A stretch of DNA of 35,499 nucleotides from Ruminococcus sp. GTDB lineage: Bacteria > Bacillota > Clostridia > Oscillospirales > Ruminococcaceae. The notes under the pieces are model-generated. The model was not told the DNA's origin, searched no databases, and was given only the letters and a program-made list of their open reading frames with translations. The position numbers were made by a program, and so were the translations under genes. The first letter of the stretch is position 1; the number at the start of each line of letters is the position of its first letter. Below, piece after piece: positions 8,133-16,400 of the stretch. Location: contig NZ_JAFUAG010000028.1 in assembly GCF_017464355.1 (NCBI RefSeq), forward strand, positions 1 through 35,499, given 5' to 3'.

Positions 8133-8749
8133 GGCTTTGCTCCTTTCCGAAGATATATCTTCTTCCAATGGTCTATCAGCTGCATATAGCCTGCTTCCAG
8201 TTCATCGGGGTCAACGTTACCGCGGCTGATAAGCTCCCACAAATAACCCTCTGCCGCCAGGTAGACAATGCGGTACATCATTTTAAGGTCAAGGCCCTCG
8301 ATGAATTCTTCGGGGTCGATATTTATCAGGGAGGTCTGCACCTCATAGGAAGAATACGAGCCTACGAGGGCATTTATCTCATCTTTCAGTTCAGGGTCTT
8401 TCTCGAAATATCCGTTCAGCTCGAACATGGCAAGCTCGGGGTAGGTGCGCAGCAATTCCACCTTTACTTTCAGCCCTGCCGCCAGAGAATCGAAAAATCC
8501 CCTATGCTCATAGCTGCCCTGCCGCAGCATTTCTTCCCTGTTGAGCTTTACGCTGTAATTTGCAAGATAAAGGTAAAGCTCCTTTTTGTTGCGGAAATAG
8601 TAAAACAGCAGCGACTTGCTTATGCCCGCCTCAGCCGCTATTTCATTCATAGGACTTTTCTTGTACCCATACCGTGCGAACACCCTGAGCCCTGCATTAA
8701 TTATCCGCAGGCGCTTTTCCTCGGGCAGTTCAAAAAAGCTGTCATTCAT
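8129..8749 (-). CDS. TetR/AcrR family transcriptional regulator
   Basis: 206 aa from ATG 8749 (MNDSFFELPEEKRLRI), which follows GGGAGGTG at 6 nt. The N-terminal helix-turn-helix is clear: AGLRVFARYGYKKSP, then NEIAAEAGISKSLLFYYF and NKKELYLYL. The remaining 140 residues are a divergent helical ligand domain. First gene of the operon with a glycosyltransferase and TraX. A perfect 14-bp palindrome sits between its promoter and start codon, as expected for autorepression. Confidence 0.88.
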   Translation of the reverse strand: MNDSFFELPEEKRLRIINAGLRVFARYGYKKSPMNEIAAEAGISKSLLFYYFRNKKELYLYLANYSVKLNREEMLRQGSYEHRGFFDSLAAGLKVKVELLRTYPELAMFELNGYFEKDPELKDEINALVGSYSSYEVQTSLINIDPEEFIEGLDLKMMYRIVYLAAEGYLWELISRGNVDPDELEAGYMQLIDHWKKIYLRKGAKP

Positions 8750-8764
8750 CGTCTGCACCTCCCC

Positions 8765-8778
8765 TGACCGTTCGGTCA
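8765..8778. promoter_or_regulatory. Putative TetR operator (perfect palindrome) and promoter of the TetR operon
   Basis: TGACCGAACGGTCA (minus reading), 14 bp, between the -10 (TATAAT, plus coordinates 8784-8789) and the SD. A third half-site TGACCG lies at 8797-8802, upstream of the -10. Occupancy would block polymerase. Confidence 0.65.
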
Positions 8779-8837
8779 ATGACATTATAACATAACTGAC
8801 CGTTTTTGAGAAGACCCCACTGTAAAAATTTTTTCGT

Positions 8838-8873
8838 AAAAAAAACGGAAGAAGTACACAGGTACTCCGTCCG
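8838..8873 (-). terminator. Rho-independent terminator of the flavoprotein gene
   Basis: Minus-strand stem of 12 positions with one mismatch (8846-8873; outer CGGA/TCCG, inner GTAC/GTAC), loop CTGT, followed by eight T. It starts about 70 bp after the stop at 8942. Confidence 0.8.
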
Positions 8874-8941
8874 CAGTTTTTTATCCCAATTTGCTTGTGT
8901 CCCGATCAATGTCATCAACAACACAAAATAGTCTTTTAAGG

Positions 8942-10597
8942 TCACAGCTTTCCCAGTGCGTGCTTTGCGGCTATCATGCCGAAGGTGTAGCATCTGCCCA
9001 GGGAGAGGCCTGTCTGGTGGAAGGGGTAATCTCCGCCGCCGTAGAAAGGTCCGCCCAGGTTGCCTGCGCAGTAGAGGCCTTCAATGGGTCTGCCCTCAGC
9101 GTCCAGTGCCTGGGCATTCTCGTTGGTGATGACACCCGATACCTCTGCCGAAACACGGATATGCTTTCTGGCACCCCAGAAAGGTGCTTTCTCGATCTTA
9201 TGCATATACTTGGCGGGCTTGCCGAAGTCGGTATCCACACCCTTGTCGCAAAGCTCGTTGTAGCGTTCTACCGAGGCTTTCATCTTGTCATAGGGTATGC
9301 CCAGTTCCTCTGCCAGTTCTTCAAGGGTGTCACATCTGTGCAGGTCGATGAGGTTCCTGAATACCCCCTGAGGGTCTTTCACTGCCCCCGGAATGAACTT
9401 CTCCATAACAAAGGGCGGCACAGGTCCGTCCACGAACTCGTCCTTGTCCCACTCGGTATAGCTGCTGTCGTAGATAGTGCAGTACCAGCCCTTTGAACCC
9501 TCCTTGTGGTCGGCATCCAGCATGGTGCCCTTGAACTTAGGCTGATATTTCAGTATATTTCCCATGTACACAAAGCCTGTGTACTCGTTGGTGAAGCGCT
9601 CGCCCTCCATGTTCAGATAGAGGAAAGGCTCCTCGAACATCAGCGCCGAATCGAAGTCGTGCATCATCTTGGTGTGGCCGGGGTTCTCCATTTTAGCCCC
9701 TGCGCTCATGGCCAGTATGTGGCCGTCACCCGTCTTGCCGAACTGCTTCTTGTCGAACTCGGCGATATCGGGGCACCAGTGCTTTACCATGGCGGGATTG
9801 TTGGTGTAGTCACCCGTGGCAAGTATAACAGCCCTTGAAGCGTTGTACTGTATGTACTCGCCCTCCTTGTTCTTTGCGATGACACCTGCCACCCGCCTGC
9901 CGTCCATGACCAGCTTTACTGCGGGAGTGGAGAAATATGCTTTCAGATCGGGGCATTTTGCCATGACATTATTCAGCAGATTTGCCAGCGCATTGCCGAC
10001 GTTCAGGGGCTTTGGGCCTATCCAGGGCGCCCAGAAATAACAGTGGTCGTCGCCGTAATCGTAGCTGGTCAGCCTGTCCTTCCACAGCCCTGTGAAATCT
10101 CCGCTGGTGCTTCTGAAAGCGCACAGCTTGCCGCCGTCGTTGAGGAGTTTGGCGCTCTCCGCATTGTTATCCACCTTGCTGCCGTCGCCGTACTCGGTCT
10201 CCTTGGTGAAGCCTGCACGGTTGTACAGCCACATCATAGCCTCCTCGGAGTGTTCGGCATAAGCCCGCAGGTGTCTGGTATCAGCCCGCCAGTCACAGAG
10301 GCTGTTGGTGTGGTGTATCCACTTGGCTATGCCCGCCTCGGTAGAACGGGACTTGATTATGGCCGAGCCGCAGTTGCCCTGTGAAACGACCTTCGGGGCT
10401 TTCTGGAGCAGCACGGTATCTGCCCCCAGTTCAGCTGCCCAGCCTGCCGCAGGCACACCTGCCGCACCTGCGCCCACCACGACTATCTCGTGGTCTTCAA
10501 CGCGGTCGGGCTTGATATCTCCTGTTTCACAGCATGAGGCCTTTACTTCTTCTTCGGAAAGTCCCTCAGGGAGAATGTTAGTTTTTTCCATGGTCAT
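8942..10597 (-). CDS. FAD-dependent oxidoreductase, fumarate reductase flavoprotein-like
   Basis: 551 aa. The Rossmann FAD motif is IVVVGAGAAGVPAAGWAAE (about residues 38-56). ATGDYTNNP (near 260) and the C-terminal GLYCAGNLGGPFYGGGDYPF / TGLSLGRCYTFGMIAAKHA complete the FAD-binding fold of the fumarate reductase / urocanate reductase / ketosteroid dehydrogenase superfamily. No signal peptide, FMN-binding domain or heme motif, so a soluble cytoplasmic enzyme. The electron acceptor cannot be named. It has its own promoter (10632-10659) and terminator. ATG 10597 follows AAAGGA; ATG 10591 is an alternative. The flavodoxin next upstream on the same strand could be an electron partner (inference). 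Confidence 0.82.
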   Translation of the reverse strand: MTMEKTNILPEGLSEEEVKASCCETGDIKPDRVEDHEIVVVGAGAAGVPAAGWAAELGADTVLLQKAPKVVSQGNCGSAIIKSRSTEAGIAKWIHHTNSLCDWRADTRHLRAYAEHSEEAMMWLYNRAGFTKETEYGDGSKVDNNAESAKLLNDGGKLCAFRSTSGDFTGLWKDRLTSYDYGDDHCYFWAPWIGPKPLNVGNALANLLNNVMAKCPDLKAYFSTPAVKLVMDGRRVAGVIAKNKEGEYIQYNASRAVILATGDYTNNPAMVKHWCPDIAEFDKKQFGKTGDGHILAMSAGAKMENPGHTKMMHDFDSALMFEEPFLYLNMEGERFTNEYTGFVYMGNILKYQPKFKGTMLDADHKEGSKGWYCTIYDSSYTEWDKDEFVDGPVPPFVMEKFIPGAVKDPQGVFRNLIDLHRCDTLEELAEELGIPYDKMKASVERYNELCDKGVDTDFGKPAKYMHKIEKAPFWGARKHIRVSAEVSGVITNENAQALDAEGRPIEGLYCAGNLGGPFYGGGDYPFHQTGLSLGRCYTFGMIAAKHALGKL

Positions 10598-10631
10598 TTG
10601 TTCCTTTCGTTTGTATAAGTTATCCTATTTA

Positions 10632-10659
10632 ATTATAGCACTTATCCGATAAAAGTCAA
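10632..10659 (-). promoter_or_regulatory. Promoter of the flavoprotein gene
   Basis: Minus strand TTGACT (10654-10659), 16 bp, TATAAT (10632-10637). ATAAGT and ACTTAT arms and two GGATAA direct repeats flank the -10, possibly a regulator site. Confidence 0.68.
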
Positions 10660-10799
10660 TCAAAGTTTATGAAACCGTTTACATCCCCTGTTTTACTGCC
10701 TTTTTTCTTTATTGTCTGCTGTTTTGGGAGTTCGGCATCTACCTGCCTGCGGTAAATTTGCTGCCCTGCAGGACGGGTATCTGCCCCATGTTACAGCAC

Positions 10800-10868
10800 A
10801 AAAAAAGACGAAGCGCAGGCAGTGTCCATATATCGCCCTATACAGACTTATTATGGACAATGCCCTGC
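10800..10868 (-). terminator. Long-hairpin terminator of the flavodoxin gene
   Basis: On the minus strand a 15-16-position stem (arms 10853-10868 and 10815-10829, one bulge and one mismatch), with outer GACG/CGTC pairing possible, followed by seven T. The loop is about 23 nt. No gene lies in 10598-10882 beyond this and the promoter. Confidence 0.7.
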
Positions 10869-10882
10869 TCCGTCCGCGTCGA

Positions 10883-11344
10883 TCACATTGCGGCCAGTAT
10901 CTCTAGGTCTTTCAGTGAGGGATTTACCTTGCCCTCGATCATCTCTGCACCCTTTGCGCTGGGTCTGAGGTTTTCTGCAGTCTTGCCGAAACCGCTGCCC
11001 CCTGAGGTCGCAAAGAGGATCATCTTCTTGCCTGAAAGATCATAGCTTTCCAGGAAAGTATTTATAATGGTCGGTGCGATATACCACCAAATGGGAAATC
11101 CCACATAGACCGTATCATAGGCTGACATATCCGCGCTTGTATCTGCCAGTGCAGGGCGTGAGCTGTGATCGCTCATCTCAACGCTGCTGCGGGACTGCTT
11201 GTTCTGCCAGTTGAGGTCCTCGGCGGTGTAAGGGCTGGCGGGTCTTATCTCGTAAAGGTCAGCCCCTGCGGTCTCGGCCAGTTTCTTTGCGGTCTTTTCA
11301 GTGCTGCCACCGGCGGAAAAATATGCTACTAATTTCTTGCTCAT
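10883..11344 (-). CDS. Flavodoxin
   Basis: 153 aa from ATG 11344 (MSKKLVAYFSAGGSTEKTAK), preceded by GGAGG. YFSAGGSTEKTA is the FMN phosphate-binding loop, YDTVYVGFPIWWYIAP holds the flavin-stacking WW region, and ILFATSGGSGFGKT the second flavin loop. A small cytoplasmic electron carrier or flavodoxin-like quinone/nitro reductase. The C-terminus (LKDLEILAAM) lacks the usual final tryptophan-containing helix and may be slightly short. A single-gene unit: its promoter carries two palindromes and a strong terminator follows. Confidence 0.87.
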   Translation of the reverse strand: MSKKLVAYFSAGGSTEKTAKKLAETAGADLYEIRPASPYTAEDLNWQNKQSRSSVEMSDHSSRPALADTSADMSAYDTVYVGFPIWWYIAPTIINTFLESYDLSGKKMILFATSGGSGFGKTAENLRPSAKGAEMIEGKVNPSLKDLEILAAM

Positions 11345-11370
11345 GGTGATACCTCCGTTTATATTCATTC

Positions 11371-11383
11371 TGACATCGTGTCA
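11371..11383. promoter_or_regulatory. Operator 2 of flavodoxin promoter
   Basis: TGACATCGTGTCA: the same motif as operator 1 with one base changed (arms of 5 bp), centred 36 bp away and lying at about the transcription start. Confidence 0.6.
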
Positions 11384-11391
11384 TTATATAT

Positions 11392-11420
11392 ATTATATCA
11401 GCATACTGACACCGTGTCAA
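11392..11420 (-). promoter_or_regulatory. Promoter of the flavodoxin gene
   Basis: Perfect consensus on the minus strand: TTGACA (11415-11420), 17 bp, TATAAT (11392-11397). The -35 is inside one palindrome (11407-11419) and a second palindrome sits just downstream of the -10 (11371-11383). Confidence 0.8.
11407..11419. promoter_or_regulatory. Operator 1 of flavodoxin promoter
   Basis: TGACACCGTGTCA: 6-bp arms and a single central base, overlapping the -35. Looks like a TetR- or MarR-type dimer site. Confidence 0.6.
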
Positions 11421-11530
11421 TAGTTTCAGGGCTCACGCAGGAATTTTCAGCATAATGCACTGCTTTTGCAGGTGAAAATTGTGATAAAATGCCACGGCTC
11501 AGCCACAGGCCGCCATGCCTACTATATTCT

Positions 11531-11565
11531 AAAAAACATCGCCCATGCCGTAAACATGGACGATG
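11531..11565 (-). terminator. Terminator of the MutS-like gene
   Basis: Minus-strand stem CATCGTCCATG / CATGGGCGATG (one G-T pair), 7-nt loop, six T. It begins 16 bp after the stop at 11581. Confidence 0.82.
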
Positions 11566-11580
11566 CAGACACCTCTGTCA

Positions 11581-13284
11581 TTATTCAAAAAAGGCCTTCG
11601 CACGGGAAAGAATATCCGCCTCAGAAATGCCGAACTTCTCAAATATCTCCCCCGCATAAACGTTCTTGTCGGGCAGGCCTTTGACCACCTTGTAGCGGCG
11701 CTCACCATTGTCGCCTACAGTAACAGTCAGGCTCTGCACACGTGAATGGAGTTCAGGGTCAGTATTCAGCCTTTTGGCACCGAGGGCAATGTCCGTAAGG
11801 TGGGTGGCAAATATCCCCCGAACGCCCAGTATGCAGAATATCCGCACAAGGCGGCTCGCTATCTCCACACATTCCACAGGGGTGGTGGACTGTATAGACT
11901 CATTCATCAGCAGCAGGCTGTGATTGGTTATAGTATCGCTGATAGTGCGGAACTCCTTGACCTCAGTGGTGAAGCGGCTGGTGTTTATACCCGTTTCCTC
12001 CTCTCTGGGGAAGTGGGTGTAAACAGCGTCCACAGGAGATATCCTACAGCTTTTCGCAGGCACATAAAAGCCCGCCTGCGCCAGGACCTGGCATATGCCC
12101 AGCCCCCGCACAAAGGTGGTCTTGCCGCCGTTGTTGGCACCTGTAAGTATAAAGAATCGCCCTTCGTCATCAAAGGATATGTCATTGGTCACTACCGACT
12201 TCTTGTCCTCTTTTGCCCGCAGGTTGTAAACACTGGCCTCGTGGTAGTAAACCAGGTCGAAAAGCCCTGTTATCTCCGCCTTTCGCTCCCCAACGGGAAG
12301 TATCTCGGGGCGGCACATATCCAGCCCCTTTGAGCGTGCGCTCTCTATGAGGGCGGCGGCGCCCATGTAGAACTGCAACTGGTAGTTTATGCTGAAAATG
12401 TCCTTTACACCCAGCTTCTGGTATTCGGCCATGACCTTTGTAAGCTTTTTCACCAGCTTGCGGGTGAAGCTGTCCAGCTCCCTGAACAAGGTCTCGTCCA
12501 CGGTGTTGACCAGCAGTTCCCCTGCGCCTATCTCGTCATCATTGCGGAATTTCTTGTGCATATTCTCCACCGTCTTCTCGGGGAACTTTGCCCCGCGGTA
12601 AAGTATGCGGTCAAGCAGTGAGGGCTTGAGTATGTACTTTTCGCTGGACATATCAACTATTCCCGCCGCCACAGGCACCAGGTTCTCATCAAGGTTAACA
12701 GCCACCGTCACACTGCGGATATGGTTTTTCAGGGCGGTCTCCAGTTCGCTCAGGTCACGCTTCATGTTGTTGAAGTCTTCATCGGCATAGCCCTTTTCAA
12801 AGTAATCGAAAAGCTTATGCACCCCCGCTGAACCTATCTCGCCCTTATGCTCGTCATAGAACCTGTGCATCAGTTCAACGCATTCCACATAAGCATCAAA
12901 GGCACGTATGGCATCTGAGAGGGACGAGAACGAATCGGGCTCGGAAAGCTGATAGATGTTCCCCCTGTCATTCTCCACCATGATATCCACCAGCTTTTTT
13001 ATGGTGGGGGCAAGGCGGGGTATGTTCAGAAAGTCCTCCAGTATGTCCTGGCGGTAGGCTATTATCTCAGGTTCATCGCAAAGTTCCTCAAACAGGCGGA
13101 TAAGCTTCAGCTGATCCTCACGGGTGAACATATCCGCCACCTTTTCCAGTTCCAGGTCCTTAAGGTAATCCTTCGGAAGCCCCTCCCTGGCGAAACGGCG
13201 CTTTTTCATGCGCTCACGGGCGGCCTCATCGGGATAGAAAAGGTCTGCCACACGGTTGGGCTGTTCTATTTCATCATGCTTCAT
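11581..13284 (-). CDS. MutS-like ATPase (not canonical mismatch-repair MutS)
   Basis: 567 aa from ATG 13284 (MKHDEIEQPNRVADLF), preceded by GGGGGA. The C-terminal 200 residues are a MutS-type ABC ATPase: Walker A TGANNGGKTT at residues 381-390, NTSRFTTEVKEF (signature region, about 434-445), LLLMNESIQSTT (Walker B, 457-468) and FATHLTDIA (H-loop, 492-500). The N-terminal 330 residues correspond only to the core/lever region. The mismatch-recognition and connector domains of true MutS are absent. Walker B has Asn (N461) where MutS has Asp, with the catalytic Glu kept. The DNA substrate and role (repair, recombination) are unknown. It may be co-transcribed with the kinase upstream (171-bp gap, no terminator seen). 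Confidence 0.8.
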   Translation of the reverse strand: MKHDEIEQPNRVADLFYPDEAARERMKKRRFAREGLPKDYLKDLELEKVADMFTREDQLKLIRLFEELCDEPEIIAYRQDILEDFLNIPRLAPTIKKLVDIMVENDRGNIYQLSEPDSFSSLSDAIRAFDAYVECVELMHRFYDEHKGEIGSAGVHKLFDYFEKGYADEDFNNMKRDLSELETALKNHIRSVTVAVNLDENLVPVAAGIVDMSSEKYILKPSLLDRILYRGAKFPEKTVENMHKKFRNDDEIGAGELLVNTVDETLFRELDSFTRKLVKKLTKVMAEYQKLGVKDIFSINYQLQFYMGAAALIESARSKGLDMCRPEILPVGERKAEITGLFDLVYYHEASVYNLRAKEDKKSVVTNDISFDDEGRFFILTGANNGGKTTFVRGLGICQVLAQAGFYVPAKSCRISPVDAVYTHFPREEETGINTSRFTTEVKEFRTISDTITNHSLLLMNESIQSTTPVECVEIASRLVRIFCILGVRGIFATHLTDIALGAKRLNTDPELHSRVQSLTVTVGDNGERRYKVVKGLPDKNVYAGEIFEKFGISEADILSRAKAFFE

Positions 13285-13455
13285 GCTTATCCCCCTTTGC
13301 ACAAGGCCTGCCTGAAACGGCAGCTTTCTCAAACCGCATTCTTTGCGGGGAGGTCAGGCTATCAGGGCGAAGTCGTCGCTCTGCAATGTTCCCCACAGGC
13401 AGTCCTGTCTGCCTCATCAAGCTCGTCCGTATTGCCGTACATCAGCCTGCACTTC
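13285..13455 (-). other. 171-bp gap between the hybrid kinase and the MutS-like gene
   Basis: No terminator. A 26-codon ORF (start MYGNTDELDEADRT) is open on the minus strand about 20 bp after the kinase stop, but no good SD precedes it. Probably an untranslated spacer. Confidence 0.3.
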
Positions 13456-16400
13456 TCAGTGGTCGAGCTTGTCCTTTATCTCCCGTGCCAGCTTATTGAG
13501 ATCTCTCAGCAGGCCGTCGATATCGGGCTTTTCCTCCCGCTGACCCTTGTAATACAGCTCGCCCTCGCAGGCTCTTTCACCAAGCTCCGCCGCACCCACG
13601 GTTCGGGCAGCCCCTTTGAGGGAGTGCAGCTTTATCATGGCATTCTGCCTGTCGTCCTCGGCGATAAATCGGGTTATATCGCTGATATATTCCTCTGCCG
13701 AGTCAGCAAAGGCCTCCAGCGTTATGCGGAAGTATTCTTCGCCGCCGCAGTTCTTTTCGCCCTGCTCAACGTTCAGCCCCCGTATGCTTTCAAGGCCGCC
13801 GTGAAGCTCGCTTTCCCCGCCCCGCAGTTCCTGCATCTTGCTGCTGCCCTGCCAGATATCCTCGGTAAAGCCCAGCTCGTTCATGATATAATCCTTGTCA
13901 TCATCTATCATCTGCACCATGCAGGCAGCTATCTCAGGGTCGAACTGTATGCCGCTGCACCTGATGAACTCTCCCCTGACCTTCTCCTGCTCCTTGGGCT
14001 TTGAATATGTTCTGGTGGAGGTCATGGCATCGTAGCAGTCAGCCACGCAGATGATACGGGCAGCCTCGGGTATATCCTTTCCTGCCAGACCGTCGGGGTA
14101 GCCCGAGCCGTCGTAGCGTTCATGGTGGGAACGGGCACCTACTGCCAGGTCAGGCATTTCCTTTATGGAGGAAAGTATCTCGCTGCCGATGACAGTGTGG
14201 CGCTTTATCTGCAAAAATTCCTCATCGGTAAGTCTGGCGTTCTTGTTGAGTATATCCTCGCTGACACCTATCTTGCCTATATCATGCATAAGTCCCATAA
14301 GGAAGATCTGCTGCTGATCCGCCTCACTCTTCCCCAGCCTGCGGGCAAGTTCGGCGGCATAGGTAGCCACACGGTTTGAGTGACCGTTGGTGTAATGGTC
14401 CTTGGCATCAACGGTCTTCGCCAGCGCCAGCATCATTTCCAGGGACAGCCTCTCGCTCCTCAGCTGCTGGCGGTCTACCTCGCTCTTAAGCCCCTTCTGC
14501 AGGTGGTAAAGCTCCACCACCCTCTTGGTACGCTGCATCAGCACCTCGGGAGCAAAGGGCTTCTTGACGAAATCTGCGGCACCGTTGCGGAAGCCCGAGG
14601 TCTCCACATCAGCGCTGTCTTCACCTGTAACGAACATGACAGGTATATCCCTTACCTCGGGGTCAGCCTTAAGGCGGGTAAGCACTTCAAATCCGCCCAT
14701 GCCCCCAAGGCCTATATCCAGCAGCACCGCATCGGGGCGCAGCCTTGAGGTCAGGGAGATAGCCTCTTCTCCCGTGGCGCAGCAGGTGACTTCAAAAGCC
14801 CTGCCCAGTATCTGTGAAGCCACCGTGCGTATGGTGGGGTCGTCGTCCACAAACAGTATCCTCGGGGAGGTCTGCTGTATCTTACCTCCCTCGGCCTTGG
14901 CAGTTTCCAGCTTATCCGCAGGCAGCATGGAAGCTATCATGCGCTCCAGCCTTTCGCCGTCAATGGGCTTTGAAAGGTAATCGTTGAAGCCTGCTTCGAT
15001 ATACATCTCTCTTGCACCCGATACCGCATTGGCTGTCAGGGCTATGCACTTGCTGTCCGCCCTGCCCTCTATGGCACGCAGCCGCTTTATGGTCTCTATG
15101 CCGTCCATATCGGGCATCATGTGGTCTATGAAATATATATCGTAGTCGTTCAGTTCCGCCAGCCGCAGTGCCTCCTTGCCCGAGGCCGCTGTGTCTATGC
15201 CTATGCGGGTCTTTTTCAGCAGACCCTTGAACACTGTCAGGTTCATGGCATTGTCGTCCACCACCAGCAGGCGGGCATTGGGTGCATGGAAGAGTTCGTG
15301 GTAAACGTGTACTCCCCTGCCGCCGTTCTGGAAACGCTTGGCATAATCACCTATGGGCGACCACCTGACCACCTTCTGCTCCACCGCAAAGGAGAACACC
15401 GAGCCCTCGCCGTAGGTGCTATGCACCTCCAGCTTGCTGCCCATGAGCCCCAGCAGCTGCTGGGTAATGCTCATGCCAAGACCCGTACCCTCGATAGAAC
15501 GGTTCCTGCCCTCCTCGATACGGGAGAATGGCGAGAACAGCGCTTCCATATCCTCCTCCTTGATACCCATGCCCGTATCGCTTATGGTAAATCTCAGCAT
15601 TATGGCCTTATCGCTCTTTTTCTCGAAGCCTACCTCGAACTTAACGCCGCCCTTTTCGGTATACTTCACCGCATTGGTCAGCAGGTTGAGGGCGCACTGC
15701 TTCAGCCTTATCTCATCGCCGAAGAGCAGGTGGGGCATACGGCTGTCCACCTCCACCTCAAAGCGCAGACCCTTCTTGTCCGCACGGGTCCGCACCATGT
15801 TCACCAGGTCGTTTATGGCAGAACCCAGCTCGTACTGGGTGGGCACCAGTTCCATTTTACCCTGCTCGACCTTTGAGAAATCCAGTATGTCATTTATCAG
15901 CGAGAGCAGCGTCCTGCCTGCGGTGCGTATATCCTCCGCATAGCCGATGACCTGTCTTTCACCGCTTTCACGCAGTATCATCTCGTCCATACCGAGAACT
16001 GCATTTATAGGCGTGCGTATCTCGTGGGACATATTTGCCAGGAAGGCAGATTTCGCCCTGTTAGCCCTGTCGGCTATCTGCCGCTGTTCACGGAGCTCGT
16101 CCATATAGTGGTAATGCTCGGTGTCGTCCACCAGCATATACAGGCTGCCGAAATTCTCACCCTCAAACTCCAGCTCGTTCACGCAGGGGGTGTAGATACG
16201 GTCGTCGATATCTATAGTCTCGCCCTCGCTGATAGCCTGGGCTATGACCTCCACCGTTTCGGCGGGTTCTTCGGCCAGCTCGGGGTAAAGAGCCTTGGCA
16301 GGTTCATTGAAATAGCGCACCCTGCCTTCGGTATCAACGGCAATTATGCCCTCGGAAAGCTTGTCAACAACGTACTCACGGGTAAGCTCCAGGGTGTCCA

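Noticed and set aside
7320-8189. 289-aa plus-strand ORF
   Set aside because: Antisense of the glycosyltransferase, which has clear GT2 motifs.
8742-8993. 83-aa minus-strand ORF
   Set aside because: Covers a terminator, the TetR promoter and its operator; no SD and basic, low-quality composition.
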